Of a DNA stretch of 64,000 nt, positions 37,059 through 50,660 are shown piece after piece. The stretch covers positions 114,423-178,422 of the forward strand of contig CAJNOL010000047.1 of NCBI GenBank assembly GCA_905250125.1. The letters run 5' to 3'. The notes beneath the pieces were generated by a model, which was not told the origin of the DNA, ran no database searches, and saw only the letters and a program-made list of their open reading frames with translations. The position numbers were made by a program, and so were the translations under genes. The DNA is from Rotaria sordida (taxonomy: Eukaryota; Rotifera; Eurotatoria; Philodinida; Philodinidae). Positions within the stretch are counted from its first letter, which is position 1; each line of letters opens with the position of its first letter.

Positions 37059-38141
37059 TCAGTTGGCCTGGTTTGGTCTGTTGGAAACTCTGTTCTGGAA
37101 TGGCCGATACACTTTTGATGAATAGATATAGATAAAAAATCCTAGCGTCTGCGGCAAAAAATATAAAAAATCAAATGCTATATGCAATCGAAGGTAGATA
37201 TTCGTGTTTGATTCTACACAGGGCCGTGCACTAAAACCAGATATAAGTACTTCATGCGGCATTGTACAGGTAATGATAACTATTGGCGGAATAAAAAAGT
37301 CTTTGTGTTTTCTTATCTGTTGACACATAATTCTAGTCCATTCACTTCTTTCCGCATCAGTCAAGAAAATTTTACGTCGTATCATATGACCCAGAACGGC
37401 GATGATTGAGAGAACATGTAAAAGCCATGGTGTAACTACATGAATGTACATACTAGTAATGATTTTATCGACTAGTTTCCAGATTGACGGCAATTGACGA
37501 AATTCACACAAATGCATTGTTGGTACAATTGGATGTGCTACAATCTGTGCACCAATGAACCATGTTATACTTGCTGCTATCGTCAGGATCACCAGCAATA
37601 GTGACGTTGCTATAGCGCATCTACGTGAGCGATAGATACTGAAATCAAAACACTGAATTAACACTCGTTCAACTGATACAAATGCAGCAGTCCATAAACA
37701 TATGAGTTGTACGCAGTTTAAAGTTATCATACTCAAACGACAATGAATTAAACTATTTCGATGAAATTCTTCGTTAAAATACAATGTAAGAATAATTCGT
37801 ATATAAAATATACTCATTGCAAGTAAACTAGCCAGACTAAAAAGTAGTAAATAGATTCCACATGTTGTAATTCGAATTTTTCTTTGTAATAAAGATCCAA
37901 TCATTAATAAATTGCAAATGATAGACGTTGTGAATTGTATTGTAGCCAGCAGTACATAAATTACTTGTAATGCTAGCTGTCGTTCTGATGTCGTCTGTCG
38001 AAGTATATCGACTGATATTGAAGCTGACATTGAAAAGCTTAGATAATTCATTGATTGAGTTCCATTACAGGCAATAAAAACAGGAGTGCTGTTAGACATT
38101 TTTGTTGACCTATGAATGAGGAAACACGTACACACATACAT
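37059..38141 (-). CDS. Class-A-like 7TM receptor, single exon
   Basis: A complete intronless frame of 360 residues; the Met at residue 15 (MSNSTPV) is an equally good start. The N-terminus has NST and NGT glycosylation sequons. Hydrophobic segments lie at about residues 58-85, 95-120, 134-158, 177-200, 229-252, 281-303 and 318-341. Cys134 at the head of TM3 (LIHC) and Cys212 in the second extracellular loop (HLCEF) would make the conserved disulfide. TM3 ends in SVERVL, an ER version of the DRY motif. TM7 lacks a classical NPxxY (PQTLGFFIYIY stands there). It shares LIHCRL with the receptor at 1-441. Bdelloids carry large expansions of such receptors, usually annotated as orphan or peptide GPCRs. 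Ligand unknown. Confidence 0.85.
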   Translation of the reverse strand: MYVCTCFLIHRSTKMSNSTPVFIACNGTQSMNYLSFSMSASISVDILRQTTSERQLALQVIYVLLATIQFTTSIICNLLMIGSLLQRKIRITTCGIYLLLFSLASLLAMSIFYIRIILTLYFNEEFHRNSLIHCRLSMITLNCVQLICLWTAAFVSVERVLIQCFDFSIYRSRRCAIATSLLLVILTIAASITWFIGAQIVAHPIVPTMHLCEFRQLPSIWKLVDKIITSMYIHVVTPWLLHVLSIIAVLGHMIRRKIFLTDAERSEWTRIMCQQIRKHKDFFIPPIVIITCTMPHEVLISGFSARPCVESNTNIYLRLHIAFDFLYFLPQTLGFFIYIYSSKVYRPFQNRVSNRPNQAN

Positions 38142-38337
38142 AAAAAGGGTGTTTCTTTGTTCCGTTACTCTGAACTTTATATGAGGTAAAGACTAGGAGG
38201 GAAAACCTTATTTAAATCATTTGAAAAATCAAAATTAAATCATTTTAAATCCCGTTAAATCATATAAAAGAGTGCATGACAGATTCCATTGGTAATATTA
38301 TTCGAATTGCAGATCAATGTTCAAAAAAGATCTCAAA

Positions 38338-40372
38338 CGTAGATTAGGTAGGTAGGTAAATAAGAGGTCAAAAAAACATCACTCAGAACTCTCACTGGTT
38401 CTCATAAAGTCAGGTAGGTATGTAGGAAAATGAGAGGTCAAAATAACATCGCTCAAAAGTGTCACTAGTTCTTATACGGTGAGATAGGTAGATAGGTAAG
38501 TATATAGAATAAAATCTTATTAGCACGTGTATCTAACATATATATAACGTAAAAATAATATCTAGTGAAAAAACTGTATTTAAATCGGTGATTATGAATA
38601 AATAAAACGTAAAAAAAGCATGTAATATATAAAAAGCATGCATTATAAATAAAATATATGTCGTTGATCAAAAAAAATATGAAATATATATAAAAAGTAT
38701 ATAATAAATCGGTAAAACTTTACTTGTACTTAAAATTTTACATGAACCTAGTTAGATATAGCAATATAATATGGATGTATTATTTATTGAATAACTGAGA
38801 ATAAGCTATCATTATAAAATAAATAAGTATGATAAGCGAAAACAATATAAAATACAAAACCTATATATTAAATTACTAAAACTTAACTTATACGTTAACA
38901 GCAAAATAAATCTTATTAGATAAAACAATATGATATATCGAGGTTATACATTAAATCACTAGAGCAAAACTTATAGGGCGGGAATGAACCTAATGTAATA
39001 AGGTGAAACACTATGATATACAAAAGTTACATATTACGTAACTAAAACTAAACTTATACGTTATAGATAAATTGAATGTAATAGATCAAAATATTTAATA
39101 TATAACTATTCTATTTTAAGGCACAAAAGGAGTTGTTATATAACCTAGATGAATTACATATAATAGATTAAGACCATATAGTATCTTAACTGGAAACGTT
39201 AAACCTAACTTATAAGATATAAGCTAAATGTAATAGAGAAAATATGTATAATATATACTAAGTCTTAGAACACTAAAATGCAAATTATGCGTTATGAACA
39301 AATTAAATCCTATAGATAAAAAACCTATATTATATAGATATCATTTTTATTACACGATTAAAATGCAACTTGCACAATGTAAATGGATTGAAAATAATAG
39401 AAAAATGTAAAATATAAACATTATATAATAAATCAATAAAAATTAATTAACGCATTATAAATGAATTATATGTAATGGTTAAAACAAATATCACGTATTA
39501 AGAGTATAAATTTTATACAACAACACAGCCCATAGTTTGTGCACAACCAGTTCGAATAATTTAAACTATATCATGGATATGTAGTAGATATCTTACGTAT
39601 GTGATGCATAAAAATTATTGCATAACAAATTCTCAGAGTTACTCGGCCCTGTATAAGAACATGTGAGTGTGTGGTGGGTCAACGCGTGACTTTTCTTCAA
39701 AGGTAGTTTAAGTTCCTACCAACAAAGAAATATCCACTTATCGACTTCAAATGTGTTCATATTTTGGTAACACCCCTCATACAACACTACAACGAGCAAT
39801 CAAAGAAATGCAAAACTCCATCGATTCTCGAAAATACCGCTAAATCTGCCGCCACAAATATTATATCCACAGACAAACGATTGATGCGTTCTATTAGTTT
39901 CCAGGAAACTGATTTTACTGCAAGGATATGATGAATAGATTTAAAATGGGCATAATGGCCACAATGACCATAATGGGCATAAATTGCATTTCCAGGAAAT
40001 CCATTCCAAATCTCCTAAAGGAGTGTACCACACAAGCCAGTCCTTTCATGGCACCTGCAGAAAGTGCCATGTGATGTGTGTCGTATTGTCGCCATTTCTT
40101 TCGCGACCAGTCCTTTTGTGGGCAATTCTTTCGCAGCATCCACATACTTACCCATCTGCTTACCTATCTAACTTTATGGGAACTGGTGGGACTCTTGAGT
40201 AATGTTTTTTGACCTCCTATTTACCTACCTACCTAACTTTATGAGAACTAGTGAGAGTTCCGAGTGATGGTTTTTTGACCTCCTATTTACCTGCCTACCT
40301 AACTTTGTGGAAACTAGTGAGATTCTTGAGTGATGGCTTTTTGGACCTCCTATTTACCTACCTACCTGCGTA
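38338..40372. mobile_element. Foldback-type element with inverted tandem-array ends
   Basis: The left end is a tandem array of a unit of about 70 bp: two full units plus a partial one, 38338-38505, each starting aggtaggtaggtaaat and containing aagaggtcaaaa and a segment like ctcactggttctcataaag. The right end (40148-40372) holds three units of the same repeat in inverted orientation (acctacctacctaacttta). Long inverted ends built of short tandem repeats are the hallmark of foldback elements. The 1.6-kb interior has an AT-rich satellite-like part (38560-39510) and a non-repetitive part (39520-40145) without a convincing ORF. A further aggt-rich scrap lies at about 40450-40478. No target duplication was resolved. 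Confidence 0.65.
38560..39510. repeat. Degenerate tandem repeat, period about 75-85 bp
   Basis: About 11 diverged units. The landmark acttatacgtta or variants recurs at about 38886, 38968, 39052, 39208, 39282, 39367 and 39445, each followed some 15-25 bp later by a motif like aaatgtaatagat. The units are only about 60-70% alike by eye. The array fills the AT-rich half of the element flanked by inverted arrays. Confidence 0.6.
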
Positions 40373-41714
40373 GATTTATAGGCAGGCATTTAGTCAACTA
40401 ACGCTTTTCTTCCTGATTTAGTGTGCGAGGTAGACATATATATTTATGAATAGATAGGTGAGTAAGTAGGTAAATAGTTGTGTCGAATCCAGTGATAATA
40501 TCACTGAGATTTGTCATGTATTGTAATTTATATACTTAAAGAAAGAAAAAGAAAAATAAAAAGATATCTTTTATTATAAGATTAGAAAAAAATTAGTTCC
40601 TTCTGCCTATGTGCACAATTTCACGTGCTTTTATTTTTCGTAGCGTAATCGCCTGATAAATCAATTATATGCAGTCATATTCGTTCGAAGAAACATGGTA
40701 GGCACAAATATCGACTCTTATATTGATAACAATTCGTTGAGAATATATGAATAATTGCCTTTTTTTTCTACACTGGTAAGATCATTTTCTTATCAAAGTT
40801 GTTTTTTTCAACATATTTCCAATAAATCATCGTTGACGCTCAATAAGAAACATTTTCGAAAATATTTGAATCAACTCATAAAATGACATCATGACTATTT
40901 TATATGTAAGAGCTACTTCAATCAAGACAATCAATTACATATCTGAAGTATCATCAAGCGAAACTTTCTTAAAATTATTTCGCGGCCATAAAAATTCCAT
41001 ATGTGTATGTTGTGCCGTCTTTTTCTTGTTTGTAACTATTCTTTACCTTCAACTTTAATTTTATCACTAGTCTAATAATATTGGAAACTAAATATATTTA
41101 CATGCTAAGTGCTATTACAGTGTACAAATTTTATGTTGTCTACTTGCAACCGGCTTTACTCTGTATTTATAACTGACAACATTACTTGGTTTTTACCAAC
41201 AACCGTATGTTTACGTGAATTGAGGGTATGGAGTGTGAGTGTTGTGTGAATGGGTGAAAAGAAAAATCACACTCACCCACAGTTACATCCTCGAACATTT
41301 ATCAAATGTTACATATTGAGCCCTGCATGATGGAGATAATTTCGCGAATAAGATCATTAGACGGTTCTAGCATATGCTGATGCAAAAGTACTTCTTCCAG
41401 GTGTATGTGAAGACAAGAGTCACAGCCGCATTCATCCACATTCGTACAAGAGTCCTCCAAGGTAAGATTTTTTTCGTATCCTCATGCTTCCCTCCTGAAT
41501 AAATTTTCTCTCATAAATCCTTCCACATCATTAGATTTCTATAATTTGATAGATGTCAAAAGGAAGATTTTTCACTATGTTTCGGCATATTTTATTGATT
41601 TGCAACAATTATTAAATATAAAATTATCACATGCTTCGAAATTTTCGTAAAAGCCTAATATCATTAACAATGACACCGTTTAAGTGTTATTTTCTCTTTT
41701 CCAAAATTCTCTCA
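40373..41714. other. Intergenic, no gene seen
   Basis: AT-rich sequence with one GT/AC-rich hairpin-like patch at 41219-41290 (gagtgtgagtg and cacactcaccca), similar in character to the patch at 36500-36682. No coding segment recognised. Confidence 0.5.
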
Positions 41715-42360
41715 TTTGCACCAAGGGGAAACAAACTGATTTCAACAGTTGAAATCAATTTGAAATCATTCGAAATCACGAAATCAGTTTGTTCTTCTTG
41801 AGCCTTAGTACAACCATTATAATTAGATATGAGCAACATGGTCCCGGTCCCAAGACCAATATGTTTTTTTTTTATTGGAACGGTGTGGATCGCGTTTAGA
41901 GTTCTGCAAGGTAGCCCTATCCAACCCTACCCTACTCTGTAGGATAGGATAGAGTAAGAAACGTTAGGATAGGGTAAAGAAAGAATGATACAGCAAATAT
42001 TTCGGATAGAATTAGGATATTGTTTATATTGCTAAGGGCCTTTTGGCAAGCAACTACGAAGACACTCCTGATGTCTCTCTGGTTTAGAAGAAGTTATGTT
42101 TATATTCAGGCGAAATAAAGTTTCGGTAAAGAAGAATCAGCATTGGACTAGTGAGACAAATGTTTATTGAACTATACATAACCTAGCATATTGGAAAAGG
42201 CTATTAGGAATTCTGGCTGATTCAGCCACAAGTGAACGTACTTTTAGTGCAAATACAAGGGGAAGCCAACTGATTTCGTTATTTCAAATGATTTCGAATG
42301 ATTTCAAGTGATTTCAAATTGATTTCAACTATTGAAATCAGTTTGGTCTCCCTTGACTAA
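41715..42360. mobile_element. hAT debris between two inverted copies of a small palindromic MITE
   Basis: Two palindromic units of about 85-100 bp, about 41721-41803 and 42257-42357, each begin with caaggggaa plus a segment ending aactgatttc and end with its complement; the two copies are in inverted orientation. Between them, the plus strand at about 42180-42265 reads LAYWKRLLGILADSATSERT, which resembles the C-terminal dimerisation region of hAT transposases (the conserved ATSxxSER motif). CAAGGG ends are also in keeping with hAT elements. I could not define an 8-bp target duplication. Confidence 0.6.
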
Positions 42361-42573
42361 GCCTCATTAATTTTTTGTCTATTTTACCGCTACTTACTCT
42401 ACTCAAATGTCATTAGTTCTCATGTAAACAATGTCCATCAATGCAAATATATACTCAAATATATGTATATACAATAATATATTTATCCAATATTGACTGA
42501 AGAATGAACTGTTCATCAAATAGAAGTATGTGATTATTTCATAAAATCAAAATTTATATTAAATTTTTCTTCT

Positions 42574-44643
42574 ATGAAAGATACTATCGAACCACTCGAC
42601 TTACCAGATGAAATGATCTTTAACATAATGAACAAAATCAAACCTCAAGTGTTATTGCTTTGTTGTATTGTTAATATCGGAAATCATCGTTTGGAACATC
42701 TTGCTCTTGATAAATGTCATTCAATTGATCTAAGTTTTGATTATCAATTTAATCCTTATACGTTACTTCTCAAACGATTTCATATAGATGTTTTACCTCG
42801 TATTTATAATAATATTCAATCATTGACAATCAGCATAAAACATTTGTTACCGATTGATGCTGCTGTCAAAGCAATACCTGATAAACTTCTTCCTAATTTA
42901 AGACATTTGAAAATATTAGTAGGGTATCGTCATCTTTATACTGGAACACCTTTCAAAATAGGTGAATGATAATTTATCTCGGTTTCTAAGCGCATAGAAC
43001 GAAGAAACAACGAGAATTGATCATCAAAGCTCTAAACAGACCACGATTTTTAGATTTAGCCTGTTTACTTTTTTCTTCAATAGGAAATTTTTGTTTATTA
43101 ATTGAATTTATATCTAAAAATTATATTTAATTGAGTTAGTTTTCAAGGATGACATTTATAAATATATATATATAAATTGGCTGATCTTCACACAGGCAAG
43201 CCCAGTCGAAGAAATAACATGACAAGCACAGACAGAGTATACTTGCAAAAAGTCTGTCTATTTCGATCTCTGTTTCTCATCCATGCCAACACTAAAATGG
43301 ATATGTTGTGAAATAAAGAGAAGGCTCTCTCTCTCCTTTTTCTTCACTTAATTCGAATCGAAGACCTAGTTTGATTTGAAACTTTCGAAGAAGACAACAC
43401 TTTACACACGAACGTCTTTTATTTAAACTAGACAGTTTATAATAGGTAAATGGCAATAAAAAACTAGTCCATCATAGAAGATTATGGATTATTTTTTCTG
43501 GTGAAGGTTACATGACATGTATATTCTGAAAACTATTAGATCTTTCAATCTGTATTTTACTTTATTTTATATAACTCATACTTATCTGTTGAATAATTAC
43601 TATATTTCATCATGAAAAACAATCCAATTTTCTTAACATCTCTCGTCATAATAAAAAAGAATGAGATAAAATATGAAAAATTCTTTCGTATCTCATTCAT
43701 ATATATATATATGTAAAATTTAGGTTTACATTATGACCTTGAATTACATGATTTTCCTCTTTTCTCAACTGTGCCTCAATCTGTTTATATCGAAGATTAA
43801 TTCATTGATTCAGTTTTATTATTCATCCGTTGTTCACCACTTATGTATTCTATTAAATCCTTTGACTTTGATCACGATGCTGTGCTATTAGTGTCTGTCA
43901 ATAATGATAAATTATTCTTTGCTAAATCATCTTATCTTAGTCATGTATCGATCAAATTATTTAAATTAATTCATTGTATTCGTTTATTGAATTAACTAGG
44001 TTCACAATTATATTCATTTACTGTGAACATTATACACATTTATCTAGACAATGAAGATATCATATCTGAAATTGAATCAGTAAGTTTTATGTCTTTATTT
44101 GATATTTTGTTTCATTAATTTTATTTTGATATATTGGTGCAACTTAAAAGAATTAAAAATAACAATATATTGTAATATTTTAGACTATGAACAATTTATT
44201 CTTCCTCTGTTACAACATTTAACATTACTATTAGCTATTATGATAACTGAATCTGATCGGCTTATTGATAGATTTCATTTAGAAAAAAATATTGTTTCAT
44301 ACAATGCCTCATTTATGCCAATTTAATTTTCATATTCATTTAATATTACGCGAGATTCTTCTTATATCGAAGTTGATACAATTTGTCAAAGTTTTATCAA
44401 ACAACAATCTGTTGTTTGTACAATTGACTATTTCAATGATCGATGTCAAACCTATTTACTTGCATTTTTTGACAATCGTCTTGATTTCATTTCAAATCGA
44501 TTTCCACTCTTTGATAGCAATAAAACGTTCTCAATGGTCACCATGTTATTACTTTTCGATAATGTCCAACCATTTGAAAGTGATTTCTTTATATATGTCT
44601 CCCAAGTTCTACCTTATCTTCGAACACTTGATATAGCAAACTA
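42574..44643 (+). pseudogene. F-box/LRR-like gene of the bdelloid type, decayed
   Basis: The first segment (42574-42969) is open for 131 codons and starts with an F-box-like sequence (LDLPDEMIFNIMNKIK) followed by leucine-rich repeats (LEHLALDKC, LRHLKILVG). The reading continues after a probable intron from about 43723 (LHYDLELHDFPLFSTVPQSV) but meets stops near 43800 and 43995. It resumes at about 44140 (CNLKELKITIY, FILPLLQHLTLLL), shifts frame near 44325, and ends with SQVLPYLRTLDIAN at 44643. The homologous pieces in order, with at least three stops or shifts, mark a decayed gene. Large families with this organisation are common in bdelloids. Scattered coding-like scraps at 45480-45710 and 46330-46685 may be further relics but cannot be assigned. 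Confidence 0.6.
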
Positions 44644-47274
44644 ATTAGAACGAGAAGAGATTGTATAAAACGATACTACAATATTCAATATCTATATAAG
44701 AGAGAGAGAGAGAAAATATTGAACATATTTTTATTAAATATGATAGAATAAATATGAATTTAATGTGGTTTTTTTTTTCATTAACAATTTTTTTTTTGTT
44801 TATTTTTAACAGAACAATATTCAAACTTTGACACTGAATTTTATTTGAAATTCAATAAACTTATTTCAACAATATTAAATTAATATAAGATCTTAGAAGT
44901 ATTACAATAAAGAATAGCAATGTCCTATTAAAACATTTGATAAGTCCATCAATATACTGAATTATACAATATAACATTGTTATATTATTATAATAATCAG
45001 AGCTCGAAACAAACCGGAGTTTTTGGTTTCTGTTTAGTTCAAATCGTATCTACTCAAAAAACCATATAGTTATGCTGAACGAGTGCAATCGAACCGTAAC
45101 TTCTAATGACCCTATGGCCTATCAGTTGATGTTTTTGCTCTGAACAAAAAGGTATAGAGTTGAAGAAATGTAATCGATTTTGATTTCAAATATAAGAGTT
45201 TTGTACAGAAAAAGATTTCCTACAAGTCCATTATCTTCTTCGATGCGTAAATAAGACAGTACAAGGTTATCTATCTGCGTATTTTCTCACTCTTCGTTCT
45301 CAAGATCATCACAACAGACAATGATAACTTTCGATGTGTATGCCTAGTAAATAAAAAAAAAGAAAATTTGCAAAAGGTTGTATAAATGCGGTACAAAACG
45401 ATTTCATTTTTCAGCTATAAGGTTTGAATTAACTTAAGAACAATAGATGATTTCACCTAGATTCGATTCTGTCCTATCAAAGCTCTGAAGACTAACTTAC
45501 CACTTTTATTTATTTCGGATAAAAGATGGAGATCAAATCATCAAAATTGTCATTTCGTGGAACTTACTGAATATGCACACAAACTCATATGGAAGATTCA
45601 AAAACATTTGTATCGTAAAAGTACAGATTTTGTTACAGCGAAAAACATGCAAAGTTTTGAAGACAAATGTTCTCGATCTGAAATAGCTAGTTCAGTTTTA
45701 GAAGATACATAACATTAATTGATACTTATTTGAAAATTGGAAACTATCGTTTTTCTAGTTTAACAACGAATAATATGTATAGATAATAAATTAGTACTCG
45801 AAGATGATTTATAAATAAGTAAATCTACACATTGATTGCATAGAACATATTCTTGCTTGATCTCATTTCCATAAATACAACTGAAGATTTTGCTGTTACT
45901 ATCGGCTTGACGATTTTTAATGATGAATATTGTGTATCAATTAACTATTCAATATCCTTGTATTGTTAGTATAATGCTCTTTTCAACTAAGCGAAAACGT
46001 TTAACTTATTAAGTATCAAATGATAGGAAAGAGTAACCAATAAATAGTTAAGACCTTGATCCTTCACTTATTCAATGTACACAGAGGGTGCCAGGTATTA
46101 GTGAAAAAAAATCAAAGATTTAGACCCGCTTCCTGGAGTTCCAAATAGTGCTTCCACGAGAGAAAATCTATATGAAATACTCCTAATAACGTCAAATTAT
46201 AGAGAAACTTTTCCATGATTCTATCTTGCAACTTATTACACTTTCACATTTTTTGTTTCTTTGATAACATATGATTTAATAACGAAACAACAGCCTGTTT
46301 TGTTTTGAATAAAATGTATTCTTCTTTTTAGAATTGAAGTCCACATTATTTATGTATTCGTAGCTAGAATATCATCTCATGAATCAATTGATAAATTCTT
46401 TCATAGTGTAAAATTAACTGATATTCTAGAATATTATATGATCATATTGTCTTTTAAAACATTACATATGTCTAATATTTTATTATAAATGATTATTTGG
46501 GGTTATGTATTGCTGCTTTATGTCAACGAATATTTATTTTGTTTATTTTTTTATGACATATATATGATGACATATCAAAGAATAATCAATAATAATAAAT
46601 TATTAAGTCTAAAATGTTTATCATATCTAATAGGTCGTTTTTTTACCGAATATCTTAATATTTCTCAATTTCCTTTTCCACCATAAATAAGGATGTTTAA
46701 CTATTTTTTCCATAAAATATTTTAGTTGGAAATATATATTCAATCTAATTTAAGAACACATATACAAGTGTTGATAACAAAAATGCTTTTGTTTTTTATT
46801 CAAAAAAAAATCAGTTTGCGTTATACAAGAATATATTATTACAGAACAACAATACCTCAATAAATCTATACATGTTTTATATTTTACAAACAACAAAAAT
46901 TCTTCTTTCAATTCAATGTTATACTATTTTTATAAAGATATTTCTATAGAATCTAGAAATAAACATTACGCATTCATTTGAAATTATTCAACTTATTCTA
47001 AGCATCAACAGCAATATCATATAACAGAATAAAACATGCAGATTAGAAATAAAAAAAAACATGACACTATCGTTGTTATTATTATTCTTCTCCTTGTTGA
47101 CCTGCATATCAAAGTATTTCATTTAGCTAGATAACAATAACTTTTCAGTTTTCTATGCCACCTTTTAATTCAAATGACATGTTCGTCCTTGTAACTGATA
47201 TTATAAGTATAATAAGAGTGTATCTGTGTTATATTCGTTTCCACATATTTGAATTTAAAAAAGAAAAAATGTTT
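44644..47274. other. Intergenic, no confident gene
   Basis: 2.6 kb of AT-rich sequence. A minor open stretch at about 45480-45710 (plus) is motif-free, and the frame at 46489-46686 is hydrophobic and probably fortuitous. A GA dinucleotide run lies at 44700-44713. The part before 47275 is the far 3' flank of histone H4. Confidence 0.5.
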
Positions 47275-47290
47275 AGCCCTAAAGAGGGCT
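47275..47290 (-). terminator. Histone 3' stem-loop of H4
   Basis: A 16-nt hairpin, AGCCCT-CTTT-AGGGCT in transcript sense, 71 nt after the H4 stop, preceded by AAAACCCAAC. It has the 6-4-6 geometry of the SLBP-bound 3' end of replication-dependent histone mRNAs, with an A-T closing pair instead of the usual G-C. The identical 16-mer follows all four histone genes here. Confidence 0.9.
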
Positions 47291-47361
47291 GTTGGGTTTT
47301 AGTTGTTTTTAATTGAGAGTGATGTTATTCATCTCATCCGGCCAAGCAGTAAACAAACTGC

Positions 47362-48501
<1,140 letters not shown>

Positions 48502-48576
48502 ATGATTTAATGATGAAAGATAAAAAACAAATGAGATGAATAATATCGCTCTCAAAAAAACTACTTAAAACCCAAC

Positions 48577-48592
48577 AGCCCTCTTTAGGGCT
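48577..48592 (+). terminator. Histone 3' stem-loop of H3
   Basis: The same 16-nt hairpin AGCCCTCTTTAGGGCT, 75 nt after the H3 stop, with the same upstream flank AAAACCCAAC. Confidence 0.9.
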
Positions 48593-49870
48593 ATCACATT
48601 TTAAATTCAAATATATGGAATCGAGTCTTAAAAAACAACACTGAAATTGTAAATTCACATTTTTCTTCTAGTCAAAAAAAAAATTCAAATTAAAAACTTG
48701 ATGATCATGTAAATTATGCTCGGTTGATATTTCATCTTATAAGTATATGATATGAATTTTCAAAGATTTTGTTTTCTATTGTAAATAAAACCAATGACAA
48801 TATTTAACAAACAAAAAAAACCAATAGCGTTGAAACTGTTAGTTATGTGAAAGATATATATACATGTGATCTCTTCTAGCAAGAAGAGATCGATAGGAAT
48901 TTCTTTTTTTTTTTTTTGTTAGAAAAGATAGTAGCGGCAAAAAGTCTTACTACTAGGTAATATCGCTGTTCATACGAGAGTTAGAAGAATAACATAGAAA
49001 ACAAATCTGAGAGTTAGTATTATCACCAATAAAAATTCTATGTGAAACAGTTTTCGTTTATCTGATTTATGAAGGATTCTTTGAGAAATAGTCGATATCT
49101 CCAGCTCATCTTAACCATTTACCTTAAAATCTTCTCTAGTCACTCTTTATTTGTTAATAGGAAAATTGAGTTTAATATATTTAAATATTGAAAATCCAGA
49201 AAAGTATCAAATAAGCCGTTTTTTCGGCATTAAAGAAAAAAAAAACAATGTTTTCATCGTAAATTGTTTGCATCAAGAGGTATTAACCGCGCGTTGCGGC
49301 TTGCAATCAGAATTTACCGATCTTTATTCGTAGTCACAATGATTAAAGTTTATGTACTTTTTATTTGGCAGCAGAACTTCTTGCAATGAAACTGATCTCA
49401 GTGTTGAAGGAGTCATGTCAACTGAAAACAATGATATTTCCTTTCTCAATAAACGATAGAGAAAAGAAAACAAGCAATCGCAAAGAGAAAATGTTTGATG
49501 AAGTTAGTTCGTCACATTCTCAATCAATTTGAACAAATGAAAAAATCACAATGAGAAAAAAAATTTTCTTTATGTTCCAATTAGCCCTGTGAGTGTAATG
49601 CAAATGTTTACGTTAGAACTACTAATCTGAAAACTGACCGCATACTTTTTTTAATAATTCTGCAATATTCAAAAAAAAAATTTGTCTTTTCAATCATTTT
49701 CTTAATCTGTACACATGAAATACATTTTTTTTTCTTCAGAATAAAATTCAATTAATTTTCATTTATTTATTTATTGAATATTTTATTAACTACGAAACAA
49801 CAGCAAAATTCAAGTGAAAAGTTTTTTTTAAGACGAAACCATATTTTTTAAATGTATAATATATAATTTT
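48593..49870. other. Spacer between the H4-H3 and H2B-H2A pairs, no gene
   Basis: About 1.3 kb, AT-rich, with several T homopolymers. The open frame at 49151-49333 has no motif and no splice context. No linker histone H1 is seen here or elsewhere in the window. Confidence 0.6.
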
Positions 49871-49886
49871 AGCCCTAAAGAGGGCT
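49871..49886 (-). terminator. Histone 3' stem-loop of H2B
   Basis: The same AGCCCTCTTTAGGGCT hairpin in minus-strand sense, 63 nt after the H2B stop, preceded by AAAACCCAAC. Confidence 0.9.
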
Positions 49887-49949
49887 GTTGGGTTTTAAGA
49901 TTCTTTAATTGAGAGTGATTTTATTCATCTCATTATTCAAGTCACCATT

Positions 49950-50398
<449 letters not shown>

Positions 50399-50660
50399 AT
50401 TGAATTTTTTTTTTATATTAATCGCTGTTTGACGAAGAATAATCGAATATATGAGAATGAATTTGAACAACAATGTTATACTTATATAGACCAATTCACT
50501 GACAATATATATGAACGAATAGAAACACACGATTATTCACATTCTATTGGTTCATTTGTGTGTATAGACATATTGTCTATATATAGAAAAAGAAAACACA
50601 AGGTAAAGTTTATCAATAGTTTATTTCTATTATTAATTACAATCGAACCAAAAAAACAAA
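50399..50660. promoter_or_regulatory. Shared divergent promoter of H2B and H2A
   Basis: 262 bp between the start codons. Minus side: TATATAAG read from 50488-50481. Plus side: TATATATAG at 50578-50586, about 75 bp before the H2A ATG. Inverted CCAAT (attgg) occurs at 50546-50550 and CCAAT at 50491-50495. The layout parallels the H4-H3 promoter. Confidence 0.6.
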
